From positions 1 to 30,128 of the forward strand of contig JAYMTA010000383.1 of the NCBI GenBank assembly GCA_036897625.1: DNA of 30,128 nucleotides. Reading direction: 5' to 3'. The notes under the pieces were generated by a model. It saw only the letters and a program-made list of their open reading frames with translations. It was not told where the DNA came from and made no database searches. This document shows, in pieces, positions 1-11,223 of this stretch. The position numbers and the translations under genes were made by a program. Origin of the DNA: Pelargonium cotyledonis. Lineage: Eukaryota; Streptophyta; Magnoliopsida; Geraniales; Geraniaceae. Position 1 is the stretch's first letter. Each line of letters begins with the position of its first letter.

Positions 1-1966
1 CAATTTCCTTCTTATATACTCACAGAAATCTAGAATAGGTAAATGTCTACCACTTTTGATCCAAGCATTAAAGCATTCAGACATTGAGTTAGTTTGACAT
101 GGGTTTCTAGCTCTATTAGAAAAAAATGCTTTACACCAACCTTTTGGATCTTTCTCACGCAACTAATCATGTGCTTCTTCACTAACCTTCTTCAATTCCT
201 CCATTTTCTTTCAAACATGGCAGGGCTTGTTGCTTTTGCACAATTCCATAAGCAATTCTTCAACTCAGCACTCTTGAACTTGGTGAACCAATTATCGTAG
301 AGGTGTCTCATACAATAACAGTGCTCCACAGTGGGATAATATTCATTGAATACCTGTACAAGCCCCTGCATATCCAAACAATTAGTTATCAACATATTCA
401 TACATCCTATCAAAATAGAGTAGCAAATTGCAATACTTGAAAACATACATGGTACCCATCAGTCAATATGTTACAACAGATTAACCATATTTAATCACAT
501 ACCTTTTGCTTGTCTGAGATGAAGACCCAACCCCTTCTGTCATCATGCCCATAGTCATCAAACAGCTCCTCTAAAAACCACTTCCATGCTTGCTTGTTTT
601 CTTGCTCAACCACAGCAATGGTTACAGGGAACATGCCTTCATTTGTATCCCAAGCCACTGCTGCCAGAACTTGCCTACCAAAATACCCTTTCAAGTGGCA
701 TCCATCCAGTCCAACAAATGGACGACAACTAGCTAAAAACCCTTCTTTTTGGCATGTAAAACTCAGATACAATCTCAAAAAATGGGGAATGGTGCCCTGT
801 TGTCTAGCAATCTGATGATGCTCAACTACCACTTTGCATCTACTTCCAGGATTGGTTGTCATTATCACTACAGCATATTGGTGCAACCTTGCAAATTGCT
901 CACTCATATCACATTGCTTCATTACTTTAGCCTTGCTAATTGCTCGGTAAGCTGTGTGAACTTCAATATCCACCCACAAATCAGCTTGTACCTTCCTCTG
1001 GAATTCCTCATTATCTATCTTAGGATTTGCATTAATCTCAGACAAATACCTTGCTGCAATCCAATCATGGGTTAGCTTTGTGATTCTTCTTGCTTTTTGG
1101 CAATTATGTTCACTCTTAAATGTTTTCACCTGCAAATCAGTTGAATCCTGCATTTTAGAACACCAAATCCTAAACTTGCAACCTTTTTCTCTACTAACAA
1201 CTCCAATTGTCATAGGCCCATTCCTTGTCCACATGTAGTCAAAACCTTTCTCAGCAGCGTAGTGCTTTAACACCCCTCGGCAAATTTTGACATTCTTGAA
1301 CATTGTTCCAACTTTTAACTCCACATTCTTTAAATCATTCATTGTATCATACATGATGCCTCTAGCTTTAGTTACTACAGCTTCCCCCTCCAACTCCCCC
1401 TCACTATCAGATGGCAAAATAGGGCTCTCCCAACCATCTATATCTGGAACTTCTTCCCCACTCTCAACACCCCTATCATTCTCAATGGTCTATGAAGGGT
1501 ATTCAGCCTTAACCTTCTTTTTCCCCTTTCCTTTTCTACTTTTTGGCTTCCTTGGACTACACTAATCATCCCCACCCTCATAGTTGTACACTAATTCTTC
1601 ATCATCCAGTGTATCTTTCATCTTAGGTTTCATCCAATGAGGATATTCCCTTTGAGGCTTCTTCAATTCACCATCTGAATTTTCATTACCCTCCTCATAA
1701 TCTGGATCAATATCAACTTCATCTTTACCATCAGTAGCCTCTGCTGCTTCAACAAAATCAGAATCTTTACCATCTTTAACATCAGTTTCCCCTGCTTCTT
1801 TCTCTGCCATATTTGAACTACCCAAATTCTCATCAAATGATGGATCATTCACCAAAATGTTTGGGTCTTCAATATCGTAGCCTGCTTCCTCCAGGTCTCT
1901 AAGTTGATCCACACTCAAATCCTTCAACTTAGGGTTCTTTTTTCTTCCCATTTTTTTCCTTCTCAT
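1..1966 (-). pseudogene. MULE transposase (mudrA-like), broken and incomplete
   Basis: This is a transposase of the Mutator superfamily, which would cut and rejoin DNA at the element's terminal repeats. Exon 1 (1966-503) starts MRRKKMGRKK and has a highly acidic N-terminal third. It then has a DBD_Tnp_Mut-type region (about 1330-1090, from VELKVGTMF through GCKFRIWC) and the start of the MULE transposase domain, with the catalytic-Asp motif GLDGCHLKG near 700. The second Asp lies in FISDKQK at the exon end. An intron (502-366, GTATGT to TGCAG) leads in frame to GLVQVFNEYYPTVEHCYCMRH. Lesions: in-frame TAG at 1562-1564 and at 1490-1492, a one-base loss in the A run near 204-207, and a TAG at 163-165 where the family has Trp. 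The reading then continues to the window edge. The C-terminal zinc-knuckle or SWIM region is not visible. It is certainly non-functional as read. Confidence 0.88.
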
Positions 1967-2472
1967 CTACACAATATGTAGGCCATAACTAAGAAATAAA
2001 ACATAAAGCAAGCATTTTTGAACTAAAGCATTCAACCTAATCGAAACAAAACAACAACACATAACACATACCTGTGACCCTTCTTGCTCAAATCGTTGCC
2101 CCCACTGTGTTGCACAAGCTTTCTTCACCGTCTACAACTCATTCTGAGTTCAGATTCCACCAAATCTCCACGAGTTCAATGATAAAGCTACAAAATTTTA
2201 GGGTTTCAATCACAGTTCAAACGAAGAAGACGTTGTGTGTGAGAGAGAGAGAGAAGTTTGGGAAATTTGAAAAGTTTCAAACTCATATAACGTTTCATGT
2301 TTTATGCTTTGAGGGTAGAATCGTCTTTTCACCTTTCTGATAACGTTTTGTTAACAGTGTTAGAGATAATACCTTCCTTGAAAACTATATGGTTGAAAAA
2401 ATAATGAAAAAAAAGCATAAGGTATAAAACTGAAAAAAGAGTGTACCATAATATAAGAAACTGTAATTACCT
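1..2472 (-). mobile_element. Mutator-like element (MULE), 5' part, decayed
   Basis: This is a class II DNA transposon running right to left, with its 3' half beyond the left edge of the window. It carries a mudrA-type transposase reading frame (described separately) and an upstream leader. The leader has a plausible intron, with a CAG|GTATGT donor at 2071 and a TAG acceptor at 1967-1969 just before the first ATG. The right boundary is inferred. The stretch from about 2230 to 2472 is AT-rich and noncoding and resembles the long terminal inverted repeats of plant MULEs. The partner repeat and any 9-10 bp target duplication are outside the window, so the end near 2472 is approximate. The transposase call is firm; the element ends are not. 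Confidence 0.75.
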
Positions 2473-3078
2473 AAAAAAAATAAAAAAAATGTAGTATGTT
2501 ATAGTAACTCAAAAAAAACTCATTTCGGTTGACATGACCATTTACAAGCTTTTAGTATTCACAATAATTTCATCAATATCATCCTAATTACAATTTACAT
2601 GTAAATTCAAGTTCACATTTTGATATTCGAACCTTTTTCTTTTCTTTTCTTTCAACCAGCTCCTCAATTTTGCAGCAGTGTCACCAGAAACCCACACTGC
2701 TGAGCTGCTCTCAGATATTCGTCTTCCTCAAACCGACGCTGCTTTCTTAAATCCGATTTTAACTCCATCTCAAAAAGTTTAGTTTCGGGGTCCCTGAAGA
2801 AAGTTAGGGCAGCAGAAGGCGATTTGGTCACTATCTTCTCTTGAACAATTTTCCTTTTCTTTCTCCTTCTTCTTCTGATGCTCTCTTTAACTCGTTACTG
2901 CTAATCGAAGCAGATCTGATTTAAATCCACGAACGTGGATTCGTTTGATCTTGAGCGAACAATTACTTCCACTTTTCGTGCCAAACACATTATTTTTTCC
3001 AGTGCTTGCTGCTTGTTGCGAATCGCTATTGAATCCTGATTGATACTATATGTGCTGTAATTATTATTTTTCAGAGAA
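2473..3078 (+). promoter_or_regulatory. Upstream region and 5' leader of PLP3
   Basis: This is the 0.6 kb between the inferred MULE end and the PLP3 start codon. From about 2630 it becomes CT-rich (runs of cttttcttt and cttcttcttctg), as plant 5' leaders usually are. Just before the ATG there is a pyrimidine tract ending TTTTTCAG (3066-3073), which looks like a 3' splice site. The coding exon may therefore be preceded by a leader intron, but I could not choose a matching donor with confidence. No TATA box is obvious. The MULE end lies within a few hundred bases and may supply part of the promoter. Confidence 0.45.
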
Positions 3079-6000
3079 ATGGATCCAGATTCAGTTAAGT
3101 CTACTCTGTCCAATTTGGCATTTGGAAATGTATTGGCTGCAGCTGCTCGTGATTATCAAAAGGTTTTCCTTTCAACTCTTCATTTATTGTTTTTTTTCCT
3201 CTTCTGTTGTTAATTTAGTTGTAGTGTGAAACTGTTGGTTGATTGGGATTTGTGAGTGATCTCTATTTATAAAACTCGGAAAATTGAGTTTGTATGCAAT
3301 GTGCATATTTAGGATGATTTGCTAACCCTTTAGAATACTTATTTGAATGAACAGAAAACTGAGAAGATCCCATTCACTGAAAACGATCCCTTCAGAACTC
3401 ATCTGAAGTACTCCTAGTTCCCTGCCTAGCTAGTTACGATGATTGTTCAGATTCATTTGTCAATTTTTGTTCAGATGGTTCATCCTGTTGCTTGAAAGTT
3501 CACCACATCAGGTAACTATAATAGATTTTTCATTGCCCCCTCAAGTCTTGGTTGGAATGTAACTTGGGGCAAGGTCACTTAAGGTTGAGTCGGAAGACTT
3601 ATTATTTTTGCGCAAACTGTTTGGGCTATTTGGTGTTGGAGGAGTAACACTATCTTTTTGCAATGATAATGATTGTGGGGAGGGAGTTTTGTTGAAATTT
3701 TGGGTGAAGGCAGAGGAAGTGGAAAAAAGTATTGAAGATAAATATTTTGATGGATGGAAATCTCAAAGAGTGATTAGGTGGGTGGCTCCAAAGAAAGGGG
3801 TGAAAATCCGCATGGACGGAGGTTCATAAGGAAATCATGGGGTAGCAGCAGCTGGTGGCCTTTTGAGGGATCAAGTTGGGAAATGGATTGTAGGCATCTC
3901 TGTGAATCTGGGTGTTGGCGAAGTCCTTTGGTGCTGAAATGAAAACAATCCTTGAGGGTTTGAAGTTAGCTTGGGGCAAGGGATTTTAGAAGATTTGGTT
4001 AGAGTCCGACTCTTGATATTCTGTCTCTTTAACTGGAACAGATAACCGGGTGAGTTCCAAGGGAGGACCTTACAAAGCCATAATAGATAAATGCAAGCAT
4101 CTGGTTTGAAGAGATTGTACTTGCAAAATCTCTCATGCAAGGGAAGGAAACTCTTGTGCTAATTGGGTAGCTTTCCGTGGTAGTTTGTGGCCTATAGGTC
4201 TTTCAGATTTCAAAGCTTCTCCTGTGGGAATTCATGCCGAGGAATGATCTGTTAGGGGTTTGCTGGCCTAAGTGAAGCTGTTGTGCTTTCTGTGGGCTTT
4301 GCCCACAGGCTTGTACCAGAAAAAGTTAATCTCATCTTTTCTTCACTGTGTTACTCTATGAGTATTTTGATTTAGACATCGAAGAAAAAGAATGAAGAAC
4401 CATGAGGAATTTAAAATTCTTTCTCAACCCCCTTACCCTTTCTTGCCCATAATCCACACTTTTTTTTGAACTAGGAAAGGTTTTCAGTTTCTTAGCATCT
4501 CGTTCTCCCTTCCGGAGATATAAGCTGCTCTGACTGCCACATTGCTCATACCTCTGTGTGTGATGGATATCATAGCTATCTCCAGTTGCTAAGTTGGTTG
4601 TTGCTATGTCCATTCTGAAGCTTTTGCTTCTTTTTTACTACTCAAACTGTCCTGATACCAGGAACATTTTCACAATTCTAATTGCATAATACTGTCTATT
4701 TTCCTGAGGTCATGCTGACCATCTTCTATTCTTTATTGAAAACTTTCCTTCTGTCTGCACTTTTAAAAATGAAACGTTAACACACCCCAATTAAAAGTCT
4801 CATTCAATTTATCACTTTTGATCACATATAATGGTTAATAGGAAGGGGCTGGACCAGCTCCAGGTAGCAGATAAATCTGTAATGTACAGAGCAACTCACA
4901 TCTGTTTGAAAGCAGTTGAAACTTGAAAATGCTAAAGTTTGGACTCTGGACAATCCATTCAACATACATTAGCCATAGCCACAAATTTTAATGAAATTCA
5001 CTGGTTTAAACTGGCATCACTTGTTTGCATGTATCTAACATAATTTTGAATGCCTGAATAGTTGAGTCTTTAGAGCTTAATAAGCCCATGTAAATCTGCC
5101 AGTCTCCCCATTTTTTTTTATTGGTTTGCAAGTTCCACAGTTTATTTCTGTTGAAGAGCAGACTCTTGTGTTGGTGAAATGGTAAATAATGAGTCAAGTA
5201 GTTGGATATTTTTTCCTCGTGATTCTTTAAATGTTAATGTCTAATTATTTTAATCAGGTTACAATTTATGGTGTATGCAAACTGTCGAAGATTTTCATTT
5301 GTGCATTTGTTGACTTGGCAGGAATTGGTTGCTCAAAATAAGGCACAGTCATCAAGTTCATTTAATCAGGAGGTTGACCTGGATGAGTTGATGGATGTAA
5401 GTTTGATAGTTTATCTATATGACTTGCTTCATGTTTACTGAGCCATTTCTATTTATAAGAACATACTTTGAAGTTTGAATTGGGTGATATCAGGATCCTG
5501 AGCTGGAAAAACTGCATGCAGATAGGATTGCTGCCCTCAAGGTTAGAATTTTGGTATTTTTGAAAGCATCAATACGCAAAATGGAATGTTTTAGATTTGG
5601 TAAGATTTCTGCAACTTACGCTAGGTTTCTTCTTAATAGAAAGAAGCTGAGAAGAGACAAGCATTAAAGAGGCAGGGGCATGGGGAGTACAGAGAGGTGA
5701 GTGAGGGGGATTTCTTGGGTGAAGTCACTGGGAGTGAAAAAGTGATTTGCCACTTCTATCATCGTGAATTCTACCGATGCAAGTAAGTAATTTTTTTTTC
5801 TATAAACTTTATATTATTTCCCAATTCTAGTGCTTGTCTATCTCAAGATGTCTGGTAATATTGTCTGATGTGAAGCATAGCAGCTTATGAAGTCCCATCC
5901 CATGTGTTTATTTCAAGATTCATGTGGTAGTTATGTTTGATATTATTAGGATAATGGACAAGCATCTGAAATCCCTTGCATCAAGGCATTGTGATACCAA

Positions 6001-6814
6001 GTTTATCAAGCTGGATGCTGAGGTCAGTACACATTAGCTGTTTGAACACTAGTAATAGAGATTCATTTTAGTTGTTTGCTGAGCTAGATTTTATTGCCAA
6101 ACCTTTTATTTTTGTTTCATGTTCACTGCAAAACTACTACTACAACTTGTTCAATATTTTGATTCTAATTGAGGTCATTGTTGTAAATGAAATGTAGAAT
6201 GCACCCTTCTTCGTTGGGAAATTGGGCATTAAAACATTGCCTTGTGTCATAATGTTCAGGTCAGGCCATTCAACCTGTTATGTGGGTTTATTTATTACAC
6301 ATTTTCCTTTACCCTATATTTCTTGCAAATACACTGACATTGATGCTCAAACAGTCTGTTAGTCATGCAAGCTTTGTTGTTTCATGACCCTTCTTTACAT
6401 TATACTCAGTTTTTGTCATCAAATTATTGATCTTAGAGTGTTGCAATGTTTTCTTTTTCAGAAAAGGAATTGCAACAGATAGGATCGTAGGTTTTCAAGA
6501 TTTAGGAGGAAAGGATGATTTCACAACAAGGGCACTTGAGGCTCTATTAGTAAAGAAAGGTGCTGTCTTTGTCCATCTTTATACCCATTTATATTGTTAA
6601 ATGACATAGAGCAAGGAGTCTCAGTCAGGGTTAATTTGTGGCGTGTCAATCTCTAATAGGCTTGGGTAAGATTTTTTCTCATTGATATATCTCTTATAAT
6701 CACCACTTTACAGATATAATTAGCGAGAAGAAAGAGAATGAAGTGGATGAAGACGACGAAAGTGTACGCAGGAGTGTTAGATCCTCTGCCAACCGTGATT
6801 CTGATTCTGACTGA
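3079..6814 (+). CDS. PLP3: Phosducin-like protein 3 (PLP3), 8 coding exons
   Basis: Cytosolic co-chaperone of the phosducin/thioredoxin-like family. In plants and yeast PLP3 works with the CCT chaperonin in beta-tubulin folding and microtubule assembly. Exons: 3079-3162, 5322-5396, 5494-5541, 5640-5782, 5950-6022, 6198-6259, 6462-6559, 6714-6814. All introns are GT-AG and phases agree; the total is 684 nt, 227 residues. The start MDPDSVKSTLSNLAFGNVLA matches the family N terminus. The middle has the acidic EVDLDELMD and a basic helix (KKEAEKRQALKRQGHGEYRE). The thioredoxin-like fold runs from about residue 85 to 195 (VICHFYHREFYRCK, NAPFFVGKLGIKTLPCVIMF). The redox CXXC is absent, as expected for phosducin-like proteins. 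The tail is acidic and Ser/Asp-rich (ending RDSDSD). Length is close to the roughly 230 residues I recall for Arabidopsis PLP3a/b. The gene looks intact. Intron 1 is 2.2 kb and hosts a LINE remnant; its other parts (3163-3540, 4261-5321) show nothing recognisable. Confidence 0.95.
3550..4330 (+). mobile_element. Dead LINE (L1-type) RNase H segment in PLP3 intron 1
   Basis: Translation in shifting + frames gives the signature order of the plant non-LTR retrotransposon RNase H domain (RVT_3-like). RWVAPKKGVKIRMDG (about 3773-3820) corresponds to the WxPPxxGxxKxNxDG start. AAAGGLLRDQVGKWIVG follows near 3845-3895, AEMKTILEGLKLAWGKGF near 3935-3985, and the tail ENSCANWVAFRGSLWPIGL near 4145-4205. 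These pieces lie in different frames and are broken by stops at about 3827 and 3988. The remainder to about 4330 looks like a LINE 3' UTR. It is in the same orientation as the host gene. I did not see a clean poly(A) tail or target duplication. A domesticated RNase H-like fragment is possible, but the stops argue against function. Confidence 0.7.
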
Positions 6815-7148
6815 AAGCATTTGCCTGCAGTTTTCTTCTCGTGTTTTTTATGATTATGCGAAGATTGTCCCAATATATTAACAAGTGTAATTTGCAGAAG
6901 CCAAGTTGAATTTATCTCTTTTCGATGTGGGATAATGTTACTATCTTCTCCTTTCAAATGATACAATTTTGTGTTGAGTTATATATTGTAATATTGTTAA
7001 TTAGGAGTAGTTTTTATTAGTTCTTCCACCAAATTCTAAAAAGTTGAGATGATTTTTATTTTTTTTTTCCAGTATTCAAGGCATATATTTGTCTTAATTC
7101 AAAGCATTTTAACAAGATTTTCAATTTGATGTATGATTTTTTTTAAAC
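6815..7148 (+). other. PLP3 3' UTR and downstream spacer
   Basis: This is a non-coding, T-rich stretch after the PLP3 stop codon. It contains several AT-rich candidate far-upstream and poly(A) elements (for example near 6960-7010, tatattgtaatattg). No canonical AATAAA stands out, which is common in plants. It ends at the TAA target site of the MITE. Confidence 0.4.
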
Positions 7149-7151
7149 TAA

Positions 7152-7818
7152 GGTGTCGTTTGGTACTCCAATTCTGAAAGTGACAAAGTCAATGAGAAAG
7201 TTCATTTTCTTGTGTTTGTGTAAATTTAGTCATAGGAGAGAGAATGTAAAATGATGGTTCATGAAATTCAAAATCGACTCTAAGACCCAAAAACAAAATA
7301 CCATCTAATAGTTGGTATTTGTGATTCATGGTAACTTTCCTACCCTTTGGATTCTTGAGTGCATTTATACCCTTTTAAATTTTTTTATGTTTTTATTCAC
7401 AAATCATACATTATACTACAAATATACCATTTTTTTATTCGTGTAGTGCTATGAGAGCGACTAAGATCGTCTTGCAAAAAAATGTGTACTATTAAAATAC
7501 AAAAATATGTTAATATACGTATATATTTAATGTTACACTTTTGAACTAAAAAAATAAATTTATCTCATTCAAAATTTACATTGTCTTGTGAAAATATGTT
7601 TAACAAACATGATAATAGAAAATAGTATACATGTAATTTTTCACATTTTTCTAAATTTTTTATTTTCAGTTTATTTATTCCAAACACAATAATTTAGATT
7701 CTTCTCACTTGTACAAATATAGTATTATCAACTTTCCAGTAATCTTTATTCATGTAATCTACATTCCCGTAATATTCGCAATCCATGATATTTTAAATTT
7801 CTTGAACCAAACGATACC
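7152..7818. mobile_element. Tourist/PIF-Harbinger-like MITE or deletion derivative
   Basis: The ends are inverted repeats. The left end reads GGTGTCGTTTGGTACTCC, and the reverse complement of the right end reads GGTATCGTTTGGTTCAAG, which agrees at 13 of 18 positions including a perfect TCGTTTGGT core. Both ends abut TAA (7149-7151 and 7819-7821), the 3-bp TWA duplication typical of PIF/Harbinger and Tourist elements. The 667-bp interior is AT-rich and I see no transposase reading frame, so it would be non-autonomous. It lies between the convergent PLP3 and GatC genes. Confidence 0.72.
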
Positions 7819-7821
7819 TAA

Positions 7822-8815
7822 GTTGATTTACTATACTCTACTAGCAAGGGTAATTAATATATATTACAAAGAGTGTACACACATTTAACTTTCTCATATC
7901 AATTGTACAATTTTTTGTATGAATAAACTTTAACATGTTAACTTCCCTTAAGCAAATTTTTATGTACAACTTGTTCTTATAAAGAGATCTACGTTTTTAG
8001 TGAATGACGGTAATTTCAATTTTGAGCACGAGGATACTAGATCTAAGTCTAAATATATTTGGCTTAGGCTAAGCCGCCAATAAGAATGCGACAACTCATT
8101 AAAAAGTAAAAATCCAGCAGGTCAGTTCGCTCCCACAAATTCATCACAGTGGGAAAATATTGAGGAATACCTATAGCATTTTCCTTCAATATAATTTGTT
8201 TTTTAAGACGTGTAATTTTTCGCACATGAAATTTTACTAAATATAAATAAAAAGATGAATTTGCTTTGTCAAATTTTGTATAAAAAGGTACACAAAATTT
8301 AAATTTTGTGCAAATAGATAAAATCCACAAATGGTGTTAAACTCTAGCATCAATGGATGCTAATGTTGCAACATGTGGTAATCCAATTGACATATTTTTG
8401 TTAACATAAGCAATAATACATATGTGTATACTGACATGACAGTTGACCGATGTTGATATTGTTAATCGAAGTTGACTAACGTACCACATTCGATGATAAT
8501 TTTTCTTATCACCTGTTAGTTCGGGAACTCTAGCAGTGCTCCTGCAATCTCCTTTTATGACTGCCAGAAACGATACAGAGGACTCTCACGTGACAGTTTT
8601 TGTTTGGTTAAGTTTTGGAGCAACAAACCTTTTGTCCAAAATCTCCTTCATAACTGCAAGAAGCAAAAGGAAGAGAGAAATTGACATGCCCTTACAACTT
8701 CTTTGAAATATTACATACACAAATATTTGTTGACCACAATGAAGAGAAGGCTAAATATAGTAAAATTCATCAGCTCGCGTCAATATGCATGAAATGAAAT
8801 GGAATGTAACTTCTA
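7822..8815. other. Intergenic AT-rich DNA, no gene seen
   Basis: About 1 kb between the MITE and the presumed 3' end of GatC. Open frames here are short, AT-driven and without recognisable motifs, including an 88-codon minus-strand frame at 8064-8330. I see no RNA gene or structured repeat that I can support. Confidence 0.5.
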
Positions 8816-8821
8816 GTTTCA

Positions 8822-8827
8822 TTTATT
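8822..8827 (-). terminator. Candidate poly(A) signal of GatC
   Basis: The minus strand reads AATAAA about 185 bases downstream of the GatC stop codon. This is a plausible distance for a plant 3' UTR. It is a motif match only. Confidence 0.4.
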
Positions 8828-9010
8828 ATTTCCAAACACCACTGTAAATTCAGAAGAGAACAAATTTCCTGCAGTAACATTTGAATGCAAAATTGCACAT
8901 GAAGTTGTGACATCACCAAAATGCTAACATTTTAAACATCTACACAACTCGAACAGAGGAACATGTCCAATAATCAATTAAAGAGAAAAAATCAAGTTAC
9001 TTACATAGTT

Positions 9011-10888
9011 CTATTCCTTGTTCAAGACTTTGGGAACTTTGATATATGGCTCCGTGTAGCTTGGAACAGCAGCTATCATAACCTCCCTATTTAGAAATAA
9101 AGTGGAACTTAGAGTGATAACAAAATCATATCATGTAAATCATAATTGGATTTTGAGAAAAAAAACAGGTGATCCAATCAACTCGTGGGTTTGGTCTTAC
9201 TTCACCGTCTAGAAACAAAAGAATACTTCCATCTCCACCCAAGTTATGTTAGTATTCCCGGGTAAGGTATAGGACAGATAGTAGTACGATTCTCCGGAGT
9301 AGTTTTATTAGTCTACTATGAGAATTTGTAGGTAGTAATAGTTAGGGAATGCCTGATAGGTAAACCACTTACCTATTTGCAAATGTTTCTGGAATATCAT
9401 CACGGTAATTGTCACCTTCAGTTTCTGTCAATCAGAGTGTGATATCAATAACTATTTAACGGATCAATTCAGTTGTCTTATATGCTTGAAGGAGTCTTAA
9501 TTTACCACAACAAAATATTTTTCACATGATCGTATAATAACAAAACAACAGAGTTTAAAAAGAGTTCCAAGCACCTGCTCTGATGGCTGGGTCAATGCTT
9601 TTAAGATCAACAGCTTGAAGCTGCCCAAACCTGCCATGAGGATCCAAAATTAGTATTCAATTATCAAAATTGTTGTCATCATAGTCATGAGATTAATCCA
9701 AGGGGCCCGTAGAAGTTAAAATAAATCAACTTATGAGTGGCGGAAAATTCAATACCTACACTACTTTATTCAGTTAGCCTAGATACTGAGATTCAAGACC
9801 TAGATGACATAATGATATAAGTATAACTTGTAACTTGAATTCAATACGCCTCAGGACTGACATAATCAGCATAAGACAGCTTTATTAGATAATTTGGAAT
9901 CAAGCAAAAACATATAGACATCTCAACAAACTTGAAAATCCTTGGTCATCACTCATCACCAACTACTGTGTATAGGATAATTTTTTGGATAAAAAAGCGC
10001 TAACAGCCAACAATTATAACTCAATGTCCAAGTAGGGTATTAACAATTGATAAAAAAAAAATATCAACCAAATTATTTATGGTTGAGACTCATCCAAGCC
10101 AGAGACAGCATGACATCTCACTTGTTCCAGTCTCAATAACTTTGTGGGGATCCAAGGACATTTAAACTTGGTTGAGACTCAACCTTTTACCAGCTAGAGT
10201 TCTAAAAGTATAAAAATTTGTGAGCCACTACCCAATTACATCGTGAAATTCAAAGTTAGTTATCTTCTTCTTTTCATTCACACTACCAAAAGAGTGACAA
10301 TCACGAAAGGTGGAGGTGGACATTATCTTCTCCAAAAAGCACCAGACAACTTAAGCACTTCCAAGAATCAAAGTTTAGACTCAGAAACATTAACATTCTA
10401 TCAATTCAGAAAACTAACAAGATTTGTCAAACATCAGAATGAAAACCATTGCTTTAGTAATAATTATATGAGGAAAAACATTAGGAAGAAAATTAACCCA
10501 TCAAATTATAGGGTGTGGAGAGAGGGAAAGAGAAAGCCAAGAATACCAATCTATGACTTGATTAATCTTGGGAGCAAATTCCTCAACCTAAAGAAAAAAA
10601 TAGGACAAAAGGGTAAGCATAAAATCAGGTAAAATGAAAAACCCAGAAAGCGAAGAGACGTACCTCCTGTGGGGTAAGAGAGATTCGAGCAGTTTGGGCC
10701 AAGCGAGGGACATCAGGAGGTTGAAGAGATGAGGCATCAGTGTTGTTCGTTGTTGAGTAGATACGGCTGTGAGTCCTCTTGAAGAAGGTGCCGTGGTTGC
10801 TGAAGCTTTGAAGAAGGTGAAGAATCTTGGGAGGATTCATCAGTGGCATTGCTCTCAGGCTCACCACACCCACCGCTATGCTCCCCAT
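9011..10888 (-). CDS. GATC: Glutamyl-tRNA(Gln) amidotransferase subunit C, organellar, 5 exons
   Basis: Small subunit of the GatCAB complex, which converts Glu-tRNA(Gln) to Gln-tRNA(Gln) in chloroplasts and mitochondria; GatC wraps around and stabilises GatA-GatB. Exons (minus strand): 10888-10664, 10587-10547, 9630-9575, 9424-9373, 9086-9011. All introns are GT-AG, phases agree, and the total is 450 nt, 149 residues. The first 50 or so residues ([20 protein letters not shown] onwards) are rich in Ser, Arg and hydrophobic residues and low in acidic ones, as in an organelle transit peptide. The GatC core follows: [56 protein letters not shown] and the C-terminal [17 protein letters not shown]. 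An in-frame upstream ATG at 10966 would add 26 charged residues. I prefer 10888 because the extension does not look like a transit peptide. It is convergent with PLP3 and looks intact. Confidence 0.95.
10081..10185. repeat. Repeated GGTTGAGACTCA motif in GatC intron 2
   Basis: The word ggttgagactca occurs at about 10081 and again at about 10170 inside GatC intron 2. The second copy extends to the near-palindrome ggttgagactcaacc. The rest of this 916-bp intron (9631-10546) is AT-rich with nothing I recognise. The function of the repeat is unknown and it may be a small transposon scar. Confidence 0.35.
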
Positions 10889-11120
10889 TTTCTCTTTCCT
10901 TTCCGTTGCCAATATGGTTTGCAACTTACGTTGTTTCTCTCTCTCCGTATCGGCAACGCAAGTCAATAATTAACTAATTTCCCCCAACAGAACAAAATAA
11001 AATGAAAAGCTCAAACATTCACAATCACACAACAATGTAAGAAAGGGCAACCATTGTTGAATTTAATTTTTACCCGCATAGCAGGATCTAATCAGCAGAA
11101 ACAAAATAACCATGAAGGAA

Positions 11121-11223
11121 GCGTTTGGATTATTATTATTTTTTTAGAATAGGATTGAGAATAAAAAATGTGAATGAGATTTTAGAGCAATTCTCATGAC
11201 CGAAAAATCCTAATCCGAACATG
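11121..11223. repeat. Possible small MITE-like inverted repeat
   Basis: The left end gcgtttggattatt and the reverse complement of the right end (atgttcggattagg) share a GTTyGGATTA core about 100 bp apart, in DNA upstream of GatC. No clear target duplication was found. The surrounding stretches 10975-11120 and 11224-11640 are AT-rich and contain no supported gene. Confidence 0.3.

Noticed and set aside
8064..8330. 88-codon minus-strand open frame in the GatC-PLP3 spacer
   Set aside because: Composition is Phe/Leu/Lys-rich with no motif and no plausible leader or poly(A) signal assigned to it.
10243..10632. 129-codon plus-strand open frame
   Set aside because: It is antisense to GatC exon 2 and lies mostly in GatC introns; Lys/Asn-rich composition is typical of AT-rich non-coding DNA.
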